A stretch of DNA of 56,803 nucleotides. It comes from an uncultured Alphaproteobacteria bacterium (GTDB lineage: Bacteria > Pseudomonadota > Alphaproteobacteria > RF32 > CAG-239). The position numbers and the translations under genes are program-made. Every line of letters starts with the position of its first letter. Positions within the stretch are counted from its first letter, which is position 1. This document shows positions 18,321-25,507 of this stretch, piece by piece. Below the pieces are notes generated by a model that saw nothing but the letters and a program-made list of their open reading frames with translations, was not told the DNA's origin and did no database searches. The stretch covers positions 1-56,803 of the forward strand of contig CAKQMD010000007.1 in NCBI GenBank assembly GCA_934254925.1, written 5' to 3'.

Positions 18321-18514
18321 AAAGCATTGCTTCTTTTGATCTCCTCAAAAATCTGATCCTCAAACGCCCTGCGGACAATATCCACGCAAATCTTCAAATT
18401 TTCATACTTCTGCTCATACAGCAATTTTAACAAGGCGTTAAATCCCTCGTAAATTTCATGAATATGTGCTTCGTTAAGATTGTCGTCCATAGTCTTTTGT
18501 TCAAGTGCAACCAT
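18317..18514 (-). CDS. Small hypothetical protein, 65 aa
   Basis: The ATG at 18514 has an excellent GGAGGT site 7 bases upstream, which decides this start; the frame is open further upstream but only as an overlap with the LysR gene. The protein is acidic and helical (MVALEQKTMDDNLNEA, then IYEGFNALLKLLYEQKYENL). It lies divergent to the LysR gene at 18618, and its last codons overlap the convergent XRE gene by 4 bp. No family is recognised. The pairing with a divergent regulator suggests LysR may control it. Confidence 0.6.
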   Translation of the reverse strand: MVALEQKTMDDNLNEAHIHEIYEGFNALLKLLYEQKYENLKICVDIVRRAFEDQIFEEIKRSNAF

Positions 18515-18617
18515 CTGTATACCTCCAAAAATTGCTATACAATTAATTTTCTTTATGTATATTAGATTCATAAAATATATTTTGAAAGAAACCAATTTCA
18601 TATAAACAATATATAAA

Positions 18618-19496
18618 ATGAGCATACAAAAAGACATCAATACCATCAAAAACCTCTTATGCTTTGCCGAAGTCGCCAAGAACGGCCAAATCAAAGAAAC
18701 GGCCAACGCAAACAACATGAAACAATCCAACCTTTCCAACATCATCAAAGACCTGGAAAGCCAGCTGAAGCTCAAAGTCTTCAACCGTTCTCACAGCGGC
18801 GTCAGCCTCACCGAATCCGGTAAAAACCTGTTTGAGATTGCCTGCGACATTGAAAACATCCTCTATCGCGTTCGCAATTTTGCCAACATTTCGCACAAAA
18901 TCTCCGGCAACATCAGGCTCTGGACCAGCGACGGCATCGGTTCGGACTTCATCGCCACTTACCTCCCTGAATTTTACCAACGCTATCCTGACGTCCACAT
19001 AGATATTCAGTCCTCTCTCTGCAGCCCGAAATTCATCCAGGAAATAGACATGGGCATCGTTTACCAGGAACCGACATTCAAAGATGCCGTCGTCATTACG
19101 CAAAACCAACTCTTGTTCAAGCTATACGCCTCCAAAAGCTACCTGACCACCTACGGCTACCCCAAAGACCTTAAAGACCTGACACAAAACCACAAAATCT
19201 GCACCAGGCAAAACTTCCGCCTTTGGCCGGCATGGAACACCGTCCTCAGTGAAGCCCAACATGTGGTCGCCACCACCAATTCTTCCGCCATTCTCCTCAG
19301 CATGGTCAAAAGGGGCATCGGCCTTTCCATGATTCCGGTTTGCGCGGCGGAAAAAGACCCCGAACTTGTTCCTCTTGACCGCCTGGAGCTTAACATTTCT
19401 CATCCTTTTTGGATCATTTCGCACAAAGATACCAAAGACATTCCAAAAGTCCGCGCCTTAATCAACTATTTGGTCGAAGCAACCAAAAAGTTATAA
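18618..19496 (+). CDS. LysR-family transcriptional regulator
   Basis: A full-length LysR protein (292 aa). The winged HTH at about 9-70 reads LLCFAEVAKNGQIKETANANNMKQSNLSNIIKDLE in sense though cut into two helices, followed by the RSHSGVSLTESG wing. The type 2 periplasmic-binding effector domain spans about 97-290 and includes the WPAWNTVL and GIGLSMIPV blocks near the ligand cleft. Its DNA-recognition helices resemble those of the neighbour at 19466, so the two are probably paralogues. It is divergent from the 65-aa gene and overlaps the end of the 185-aa regulator by 31 bp tail to tail. The ligand is unknown. Confidence 0.88.
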   Translation: MSIQKDINTIKNLLCFAEVAKNGQIKETANANNMKQSNLSNIIKDLESQLKLKVFNRSHSGVSLTESGKNLFEIACDIENILYRVRNFANISHKISGNIRLWTSDGIGSDFIATYLPEFYQRYPDVHIDIQSSLCSPKFIQEIDMGIVYQEPTFKDAVVITQNQLLFKLYASKSYLTTYGYPKDLKDLTQNHKICTRQNFRLWPAWNTVLSEAQHVVATTNSSAILLSMVKRGIGLSMIPVCAAEKDPELVPLDRLELNISHPFWIISHKDTKDIPKVRALINYLVEATKKL

Positions 19497-20023
19497 AAGC
19501 GTTCCGCTGCAGGATCATCGTCATTATAAACAATCCAAACATCGGTGGAAATAATATCACCGAGATGAAGGCGCACCACTTTTCCGATTGCAGCCTCCGG
19601 TCGGTTTTTTAAAATCGCCACTTCGGCCTCGTCCACCTTTTTAACCGTCTTAATAATGTATCCGCTGCCGGAAACGGAAAAATTCTGCGGAATACGCAAA
19701 CTCAACTCCGGCGAAACGTAAAGCGTCAAAACATTGTCAATATCCTGCCGCAGCTGATTAAGGGAATAAAACTTCTTCAGCTGCTTTTCCATTTCTGTCG
19801 CCAAATTATAAATTTGTTCCCCTGCAACCGTAGGACAAACACCTCGGGCGTTCCTCATCAGCAAATCAACACCAATCTCTTTTTCTAAATTGCGGATAAT
19901 CCGACTCAGATTAGCCTGCTTAATCCCGTTTAATTCGGCCGTTCGGCTGATCTGCCCGTTCCGCACCACTTCAATAAAATACAACAGGCTTCTCGCCAAA
20001 ACTAATCTTGATTTCACCGTCAT
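19466..20023 (-). CDS. LysR-type HTH protein with a reduced effector domain, 185 aa
   Basis: Residues about 8-67 are a LysR winged HTH (LLYFIEVVRNGQISRTAE, ANLSRIIRNLEKEI, RNARGVCPTVAGEQ). The remaining ~115 residues are far too short for a normal LysR effector domain (about 200) and show only strands (TLYVSPELSLRI, GYIIKTVKKVDEAEVAIL, STDVWIVYNDDDPAAERF). The ATG at 20023 is preferred; upstream in-frame starts would encode an unrelated hydrophobic stretch. It is divergent from the GNAT gene at 20120, and overlaps the full-length LysR gene at its 3' end. It may be a degenerate or specialised paralogue. Confidence 0.75.
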   Translation of the reverse strand: MTVKSRLVLARSLLYFIEVVRNGQISRTAELNGIKQANLSRIIRNLEKEIGVDLLMRNARGVCPTVAGEQIYNLATEMEKQLKKFYSLNQLRQDIDNVLTLYVSPELSLRIPQNFSVSGSGYIIKTVKKVDEAEVAILKNRPEAAIGKVVRLHLGDIISTDVWIVYNDDDPAAERFYNFLVASTK

Positions 20024-20119
20024 TTTTAAAAATCTTATGATGATATGCCCCAAAATATATATTTCTGCTATAAAATTAGTAACTTCTAAATAACAAACGG
20101 TCAACCCTATAATTATTTT

Positions 20120-20701
20120 ATGAGCAAAATAGAAGTAGACATTGTCAGGTCGATCGAAGAATTAACGGCCGTTTTCGCCATCCGCAGAAAGTGTTTTATT
20201 GAAGAACAAAACATCTCGGAAAATATGGAGTTTGACGGCAGTGATTTTGCCGCCACGCATTTGGTCGGCAAGATAGACGGAACTCCTGTCGCTACTATGC
20301 GCTTGCGTTATTTTGCAGATCATGTTCGTTTTGAAAGAATGTGCAAACTTCCCTCTTGCAAAGAATATGAAAAAAAGGAAAACGTCAGCATCGTTCAGGA
20401 AATGTTGAAATATGCCGGCAACTACCTTGGCCAAAAAGGCTTTTCTCAGGCCTTGTGTTTGTGTGAAGAAAAACTGCTGAAACATTGGTTGTTTCACGGC
20501 CATAAGCTTTTGGAAAACAAAAAGCCGATCGTCATCGGAAACAAAACCTTTTATGCCATAACATACGAGTTTCCCCGCAACCCAAACCCCATCACCCTCA
20601 ACAGTGACCTTCGGCTGCAAGTTGCTCCGGAAGGACATTGGCCTCAAATCCCCGATCAAATGAGGATTCTGCTCCAACAGAAAAAAAGCCGTTCTTCCTA
20701 A
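20120..20701 (+). CDS. GNAT-family N-acyltransferase, 193 aa
   Basis: A Gcn5-related acetyltransferase. The N-terminal block VFAIRRKCFIEEQNISENME, then ATHLVGKIDGTPVATMRLRY, matches the ElaA/LuxI-like branch in which an R-x3-CF-x-E-E-Q strand lies close to a conserved beta-strand pair. RFERMCKLPSCKEYEKK and the helix MLKYAGNYLGQKGFSQALC correspond to the acyl-CoA binding region, though the usual Q/R-x-x-G-x-G/A loop is replaced. The C-terminal 40 residues extend past the fold. It is divergent from the 185-aa regulator, which could control it. The substrate is unknown; a small-molecule acyl transfer is inference. Confidence 0.75.
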   Translation: MSKIEVDIVRSIEELTAVFAIRRKCFIEEQNISENMEFDGSDFAATHLVGKIDGTPVATMRLRYFADHVRFERMCKLPSCKEYEKKENVSIVQEMLKYAGNYLGQKGFSQALCLCEEKLLKHWLFHGHKLLENKKPIVIGNKTFYAITYEFPRNPNPITLNSDLRLQVAPEGHWPQIPDQMRILLQQKKSRSS

Positions 20702-20877
20702 AAGCCCGGATTAATCCCGATAGTTTAAGAAAAACGCTTGACTCGTCAGGGGATATGACTTATTTTCACAATGTTTCGGCAAGGCTGTAAAGCGAGTTCT
20801 ATGAAGCGACTCAGGCCCTGCTCTTTCTGGTATTATTGTGAAACAACCTAAAAATCCGGTGTTTACGGATATATTAC

Positions 20878-20900
20878 GGACCCATAGCTCAGTTGGTTAG
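20878..20900 (+). pseudogene. Truncated tRNA 5' fragment
   Basis: Bases 1-23 of the tRNA at 21122 (acceptor 5' strand and D-arm start) with a G3-to-A change, then unrelated sequence from 20901 leading straight into a terminator. It cannot fold as a tRNA. Confidence 0.8.
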
Positions 20901-20909
20901 CTTGAGGCA

Positions 20910-20939
20910 AAAAAAATGTCAAAGTAATGACATTTTTTT
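20910..20939 (+). terminator. Terminator behind the tRNA fragment
   Basis: The 12-bp perfect stem AAAAAAATGTCA / TGACATTTTTTT with a 6-base loop ends in T7. It would stop any transcript started from the first copy of the tRNA leader. Confidence 0.8.
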
Positions 20940-21121
20940 AACGAAAGGTGCAGCGCAGTTCGTTTGCAAGACGCAGATATGCGGCACGGCAAACGTTACG
21001 AGCAAACGACAGGAGCGACGTTAACGAGCTGCAAAGCGAGTTCTACGAAGCGACTCAGGCCCTGCTCTTTCTGGTATTATTGTGAAACAGCCTAAAAGTC
21101 CGATGTTTACGGATATATTAC

Positions 21122-21198
21122 GGGCCCATAGCTCAGTTGGTTAGAGCAGGCCGCTCATAACGGTCTGGTCGTTGGTTCGAGTCCATCTGGGCCCACCA
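21122..21198 (+). tRNA. tRNA with CAT anticodon (probably tRNA-Ile2, otherwise elongator tRNA-Met)
   Basis: A complete 77-nt cloverleaf with encoded CCA: acceptor GGGCCCA/TGGGCCC, D-arm AGCTCAGTTGGTTAGAGC, anticodon stem-loop GGCCG-CTCATAA-CGGTC with anticodon CAT, and T-arm GTTGGTTCGAGTCCATC-type. The C4-G69, C5-G68 and C6-G67 pairs are those that TilS uses to recognise the lysidine-modified tRNA-Ile2, and the variable region resembles E. coli ileX, so I favour Ile2. By anticodon alone it would be called Met. An initiator role is excluded by the paired first position and the D-arm. Confidence 0.92.
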
Positions 21199-21373
21199 TA
21201 AATAAAACCCTCCCTAGCGGAGGGTTTTATTTATGGTGAATTTAACACAGCTCGAACCAACGAGACGTGGGTTTGACTACAAGGTAAAGGCGAACGGAAG
21301 AACGCCGGTCTGCCTTGGCAGATTACCACAGTGAACGAAACGACAGTGAAGTAGCTCCTCTGGGCCCACCATA
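21186..21373. repeat. Repeated tRNA 3' end flanking a 173-bp segment
   Basis: The 15-mer TCTGGGCCCACCATA, the last 13 nt of the tRNA plus two bases, occurs at 21186-21200 and again at 21359-21373. Between them a 13-nt piece of the T-arm is present inverted (CTCGAACCAACGA, 21251-21263, complementary to 21169-21181). The spacer also has GTGAACGAAACGA, similar to GTGACCGAAACGA in the repeat at the left edge. The layout resembles an attachment-site duplication or a small tRNA-derived repeat, with no integrase gene present. Confidence 0.75.
21196..21236 (+). terminator. tRNA terminator
   Basis: A perfect 18-bp inverted repeat starting inside the encoded CCA (CCATAAATAAAACCCTCC and its complement) with a 5-base loop. 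Strong termination directly behind the tRNA is expected; 3' trimming would free the CCA. Confidence 0.85.
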
Positions 21374-21376
21374 GTT

Positions 21377-21401
21377 AACAGCTCCTATTACAGGAGCTGT
21401 T
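21377..21401 (+). terminator. Second terminator behind the repeated tRNA 3' end
   Basis: A 10-bp perfect stem AACAGCTCCT / AGGAGCTGTT with a 5-base loop and trailing T. It sits 4 bp after the repeated tRNA 3' end, as the first terminator sits after the real one. Confidence 0.75.
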
Positions 21402-21803
21402 TTCCTTTTAAAAATCAAACAGTTGACGTGGTTCAGATGTTGTAATTTCAAAATCGTATTTTGGGAGAAGTTTGCACCGCTACGGAAAGCTTTGCTTTCC
21501 TACTTGTGCGAACAACTAACCTTTGCAGTGGTCGTTCCTCCCTTGCAAAGCTAAGAGAAGTTTACGAACTTATTTGTTTATATTTCTTTATTTTTCAATA
21601 GGTTAATAAGATTTATCATTTAAATGCTTTGGGAGAACGAATAAGTACAAAAGTTACCATTTTCAACTTAGTAACCATAAGGACAAGATGTTTAGATATT
21701 ATTCAAAAAGCTTGTAATTGGTGAGTGTTGACACTTGAAATCTTTCTAAAAAATTGCGGGATAAAATGTTTGGGGGCATAGCTGATCGTCTATATGTTTA
21801 AAT
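21402..21803. other. Gene-free AT-rich stretch
   Basis: I see no gene. It holds two small hairpins, GGAAAGC/GCTTTCC at 21484-21500 and CTTTGCA/TGCAAAG just after, and otherwise unstructured AT-rich DNA. It is the 3' flank of the HEPN-like gene, with no clear terminator. Confidence 0.6.
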
Positions 21804-22691
21804 TTATTTTTTTATTTCCACCATATATTTTAAAATCAAAAGTACCTTTTCATAAATTGTTTTTATATCTACCAATGTTTGGGGATAAAATTGTATATAT
21901 AAGGGATCTATTGTGTTTGTATTTGCAACTAGCATAGGTCTGAAAATAATGTATTGAGATTGTTCAGCGTTTATTTTTGATATTATTTCATTTTTTTGAA
22001 TTTCAAATTCATCGAGTTTTTGTAGTTCTGCTTTTATTTTATTAACAGTTGTTGGCTCGTGCGAAGAATTCCGTTTTTTGGATATTTCAAGCAATTCCTT
22101 AATAAAGTTACTTTCTATTTTCCATTTTTTTTCTTCTAAGACTTGCCATTTGTCTTTTTGTTCCATAATTACACAGTAAGGTGGAATATATAAAGGTTCT
22201 TGATGAGCTAGTAGATCTCTAATCTTTTTTATATATTCAAGCCATTTTCCATCACCGATAAAAGATTTCTTTATATTTTCAGGTAATGTATTCAATAGCT
22301 TTTTTTGCTTTGCAAAAAAAGAAATATCAAAATTTTTTCCTTTAAAGTTAATATATATAGCATATATCCAAGCGAGATTTTCTAAAGCACCATATAAATT
22401 TATAATGAAACATTGGAGATTTATTATTATATCCGATAATTCATCGTCAGAAGGGACAGTTTCCAGGTAAAAGTCTCTAACGTTAAATATATTTTCAACA
22501 CATCTATTTAATATCATGATTCGACGTAGAAGTCCATGATATGCAAAATGATATAGTTGTGTTTGTAAAGTGTTATTAGGTGCAATTATAGATATCAGTT
22601 TAGCAATTTTTGCATATTGACTTTTATCAATGAGAAACAATCTAAATTCTTCCTCTATATTTTTTATAACTTCATCGCTGTAAAAAGGCAT
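21804..22691 (-). CDS. HEPN-like hypothetical protein, 295 aa
   Basis: No family is firmly recognised. A helical N-terminal half includes NLYGALENLAWIYAIYINF, and at about residues 160-172 is KKIRDLLAHQEP. RDLLAH fits the R-x4-6-H motif of HEPN RNases found in defence and toxin proteins, and a hydrophobic helix with a conserved E-N (ALEN) earlier in the chain is also usual there. The C-terminal 110 residues are charged and coil-rich. The ATG at 22691 (AAGG upstream) is preferred to a TTG at 22700. GC is visibly lower than in flanking genes, and it stands alone beside the rearranged tRNA locus, suggesting a horizontally gained defence-type gene. The RNase role is inference from one motif. Confidence 0.7.
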   Translation of the reverse strand: MPFYSDEVIKNIEEEFRLFLIDKSQYAKIAKLISIIAPNNTLQTQLYHFAYHGLLRRIMILNRCVENIFNVRDFYLETVPSDDELSDIIINLQCFIINLYGALENLAWIYAIYINFKGKNFDISFFAKQKKLLNTLPENIKKSFIGDGKWLEYIKKIRDLLAHQEPLYIPPYCVIMEQKDKWQVLEEKKWKIESNFIKELLEISKKRNSSHEPTTVNKIKAELQKLDEFEIQKNEIISKINAEQSQYIIFRPMLVANTNTIDPLYIQFYPQTLVDIKTIYEKVLLILKYMVEIKK

Positions 22692-22877
22692 TCCCGACAA
22701 CCTTATTGTTTATATTGTGTAATTTATGATATAATATCTTGTTTGAAAGTCAAAATATATTAATAATCAGTTCGTGAATTGCTAACATTTCTGCAGACCA
22801 ATTTGCCCATGTACCCCATGCATAATCCGTGCAGCCCCAAAAACAAAATAACGATAACTACCTTTTGGGAGAGACCA

Positions 22878-23369
22878 ATGAATAAGGTCAGAAGAGCCAA
22901 TATCAATGATGCCTTAGCTATCTCGGAAATAAATATTAATACATGGAAGAATGCCTACGAAAAACTCTTGCCTAAGGAATTCCTGGAGAACAGAAATGTT
23001 AATGAAAAAAGGATAAACAGTTGGAAAGAGAATATAGCAAATACAAACTATATCGTTCTAGTTTATGAAGATAAAAAAGTATTCGGCTATTTATGGGCTG
23101 GAAAAAAGAGAGACGTCATCGACATTCCTTACGAAATATACGCCATATATGTAAGTCCCGAAAGTCAAAGACTAGGAATCGGACAAACTCTCATCAACGA
23201 ATATAAAAAGGTAATAAATAACCAGCCTTTTTACTTGTATATGTTAAAAGGAAACCTTCCCGCTTCCGCTTTTTACAAAAAAATAGGCGGAATCACCAAT
23301 CCTCTTTATGATAAAACAAGTTCTATCGGCAATAAGAATATTGAAGAAGAAATTTATATTTTTAAGTAA
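22878..23369 (+). CDS. GNAT-family N-acetyltransferase, 163 aa
   Basis: A RimI/PhnO-like acetyltransferase. It starts at the ATG at 22878 with GGGAGAG upstream (an open frame before it is not needed). NDALAISEININTWKNAYEKLLPKEFL is the N-terminal helix pair, VLVYEDKKVFGYLWAG the central strands, and IYAIYVSPESQRLGIGQTLI the motif A acetyl-CoA loop (QRLGIG, about residues 96-101). YLYMLKGNLPASAFYKKIG is the motif B helix with the usual N-x-x-A-x-x-F-Y-x-K-x-G. AT-rich like the HEPN-like gene from which it diverges; probably part of the same acquired patch. The substrate is unknown. Confidence 0.88.
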   Translation: MNKVRRANINDALAISEININTWKNAYEKLLPKEFLENRNVNEKRINSWKENIANTNYIVLVYEDKKVFGYLWAGKKRDVIDIPYEIYAIYVSPESQRLGIGQTLINEYKKVINNQPFYLYMLKGNLPASAFYKKIGGITNPLYDKTSSIGNKNIEEEIYIFK

Positions 23370-23713
23370 CAACAAAATTAACATTCTCCTGCTTTACAGG
23401 TTTAACAAATGACAAGTTTACATCTCCTCAACCTGTAACTAACGATTTTGTCAAATTGCAAAACCTGTCAAAAGTAAATTCGAATAAGAGCATTTTCCAA
23501 TAAAAAACGGATTTTTAAAAACCTGCATTTCCCCTTCAAACCAGGATAAAAGAACTTTGTGCAAACCGCCGAACTCTGTAACAAAGCCCCTTTCCCAACC
23601 AGATATGCTATACTTCAAGACACGCGGCGCTTGAAAAGAACTAAAGCGCCCCAAAGCATAGGACAAAGCATTTTCCTGAACTAAAGGACAGACGAACAGA
23701 CACCCCTAACTTT
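23370..23713. other. Intergenic region without a supported gene
   Basis: 344 bp between the GNAT gene and the AI-2E-type permease gene. ACCTGT-type words recur several times (for example ACAGGTTTAACAAATGACAA near 23398). A 71-codon minus-strand frame exists at 23451-23666 but starts with TTG, has no ribosome binding site and no ATG, so I do not call it. Confidence 0.6.
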
Positions 23714-24742
23714 TCAATCCTCTTCCTGAGGTTTACTGATCTTGCGATAGATATACACGGCAATCGGAACACCGAGCAGCATCCCCCACATGCCGATCAT
23801 ACCGTGAGCAATATATAAAATGATCAGCGTCATAACCGGATTAATATGCATCACGGAAGAGACGATCCTCGGATTCAAAACATAAGCCTCCAACATATGA
23901 ATCAAGACAATCATAATCAAAGCCCACAATCCAAGCTCCATTCCGCCGCTGTTTATGGCCATCAAAACAATCGGCACGGAGGAAATCCACATGCCCAAAA
24001 CCGGGATCAAACCACACATAAACACAATCGTACAAAGAAGCACGATCCCCTTAACCCCCAAAAAATAAAGCCCAATCGCCGTTAAGATCGTATTGATCGT
24101 CGAAATCAGCAATTGCGCCCGAAAGTTTTCTCCGACAACTTTGGCAAACAAGATAATACTGTCTGACGTCTCCCGATAAGATTCTGCCAATCTGGTGAAA
24201 CGCAAACGGCGCACACCCCGGGAAAGTTCGGGCAAATCAAACATAATCAGAAAGCTAAACAACATGGCCAGGAAAAACCAGCCGAAATAATGCAACCCTT
24301 TTTCCAACATTTCCCGCACCACGTTCCAAGCGCTGACCACCATCGTCTCGGGAAACAGGGCTTCCTTAATTTGCGGCAGCAGCGGCGCAATCATTTCATT
24401 GCGTCCCAGATTGTCGTTCAGCCAATTTTTGACAGAATACATGCTTTTGGGAAGCTGCTCCGTAAAATTGATGGTTTCAGACAAAATTCGGGGAGGAATA
24501 TAAACCAGAAAAGCCGTCACCCCCATCAAAAACAACAAATAAACGGAAACCACCACCGTTCTCCGATTGGCATGATACCTCCGGCGAATGTGATGCGTAA
24601 TGCCTGAAACGATAAAACACATGATGAAAGTAATAAATACCAAACCAAACATATTTCGGAACAAATACAGCAGTCCCATAAAGACAAACCAGATAAAATA
24701 GACCCGATTGACGCGAATAAATTCCGAAATGTTAAATGTCAT
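23714..24742 (-). CDS. AI-2E family transporter (PerM/YdiK-like permease)
   Basis: An inner-membrane protein with about seven or eight helices: a first pair at residues 11-50, one at 65-85, then a soluble loop of about 60 residues, a helix at about 150-172, and a C-terminal block (NFRAQLLISTINTILTAIGLY onward) with GLIPVLGMWISSVP and the final LLGVPIAVYIYRK typical of the family. I start at the ATG at 24742 because AAAGGA lies 6 bases upstream; the ATG at 24775 has no such site. Members export autoinducer-2 in some species, but many act as Na+/H+ antiporters or have unknown cargo. Monocistronic. Confidence 0.9.
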   Translation of the reverse strand: MTFNISEFIRVNRVYFIWFVFMGLLYLFRNMFGLVFITFIMCFIVSGITHHIRRRYHANRRTVVVSVYLLFLMGVTAFLVYIPPRILSETINFTEQLPKSMYSVKNWLNDNLGRNEMIAPLLPQIKEALFPETMVVSAWNVVREMLEKGLHYFGWFFLAMLFSFLIMFDLPELSRGVRRLRFTRLAESYRETSDSIILFAKVVGENFRAQLLISTINTILTAIGLYFLGVKGIVLLCTIVFMCGLIPVLGMWISSVPIVLMAINSGGMELGLWALIMIVLIHMLEAYVLNPRIVSSVMHINPVMTLIILYIAHGMIGMWGMLLGVPIAVYIYRKISKPQEED

Positions 24743-24937
24743 CGTTTTTCCTTTGCCCTTGATGTTACGTTTCATCGCTAGTACTCATCCCCTCTCTCTT
24801 ATATATAAAAACAAAAAAAATGAGATGTCCAGGATATATTATTCCATATGCATGTATAAACCTCCCGCCGCGAATTTTTTCACTTGCACTTTTTTGCCGA
24901 AAATTTACTATTGTTCAAAAATCGAAGGAATCAGACT

Positions 24938-25498
24938 ATGACGGAAAAGGAAAAACGAGACCAGGGCTTGCTCTACGATGCCAATAACGACAAAGAGCTT
25001 TTAAACGAACGCAAAAAATGCAAACAGCAGTGCTGTAAATATAACCGTCTGCCTTATGAAAAAACCGAAGAAAGAAAAGCCTTACTGGCAAAAATCTTGG
25101 GAAAAGCGGGAAAAAATTGCGTCATAGAACCGACTTTCCAATGCGATTACGGATACAACATCAAAGTCGGAGACAATTTTTACGTCAATCATAACAGCGT
25201 ATTTTTGGATGCCGCTCCGATTTGCTTTGGCGACAACGTCTTTGTCGGCCCCAATTGCGGCTTCTACACCGCCGAACATCCACTGAAACCAAGCCTAAGG
25301 AAGCAAGGGCTGGAAACAGCAGCCCCCATAACCGTCGGCAACAACGTCTGGATCGGCGGCAACGTCTGCATTTTGCCCGGCGTCACCGTCGGAGACAATG
25401 CCGTCATCGGTGCGGGAAGCGTGGTTAACAAAGACATTCCCGCCAATGTCGTTGCGGCCGGAAATCCTTGCAAAATCATCAAAGACAAACTTGCATAA
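24938..25498 (+). CDS. Maltose/galactoside-type sugar O-acetyltransferase
   Basis: A hexapeptide left-handed beta-helix acyltransferase of the Maa/LacA/NodL group, forming trimers that transfer acetyl from acetyl-CoA to sugar hydroxyls. The Maa N-terminal domain (LLYDANNDKELLNERKKCKQ at about 10-29), hexapeptide repeats from about 66 to 170, and the catalytic histidine in FYTAEHPL are visible, with the terminal block NKDIPANVVAAGNPCKIIK. The ATG at 24938 follows AAGGAA; the upstream open frame is dropped. It converges on the maltokinase gene with a 9-bp gap. Function on maltose is tempting given maltokinase and MalQ next door, but unproven. Confidence 0.9.
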   Translation: MTEKEKRDQGLLYDANNDKELLNERKKCKQQCCKYNRLPYEKTEERKALLAKILGKAGKNCVIEPTFQCDYGYNIKVGDNFYVNHNSVFLDAAPICFGDNVFVGPNCGFYTAEHPLKPSLRKQGLETAAPITVGNNVWIGGNVCILPGVTVGDNAVIGAGSVVNKDIPANVVAAGNPCKIIKDKLA

Positions 25499-25507
25499 AC
25501 GCTTTTC

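Larger units (their letters stand above)
20784..21144. repeat. 117-bp direct duplication carrying the tRNA leader and 5' end
   Basis: 20784-20900 and 21028-21144 are the same 117 bp, differing at six positions, all transitions. Each copy holds an upstream segment (GCGACTCAGGCCCTGCTCTT) and ends with the first 23 nt of a tRNA (GGNCCCATAGCTCAGTTGG...). Only the second copy runs on into a complete tRNA. Between them (20901-21027) lie a terminator hairpin and 90 bp with short ACG-rich motifs. The duplication explains the tRNA fragment at 20878. Confidence 0.9.

Noticed and set aside
18515..18784. N-terminal extension of the 65-aa protein into the LysR gene
   Set aside because: The ATG at 18514 has a far better ribosome binding site, and the extension is antisense to the LysR HTH.
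21186..21373. Integrated phage or island with att sites
   Set aside because: The repeated tRNA 3' end encloses only 173 bp and there is no integrase, so I report it as a repeat rather than an element.
22740..22877. Riboswitch upstream of the second GNAT gene
   Set aside because: No recognisable conserved riboswitch core or terminator/antiterminator pair is visible.
23451..23666. 71-codon minus-strand open frame between the GNAT and AI-2E genes
   Set aside because: It begins with TTG, has no internal ATG near the start, no ribosome binding site and no recognisable motif.
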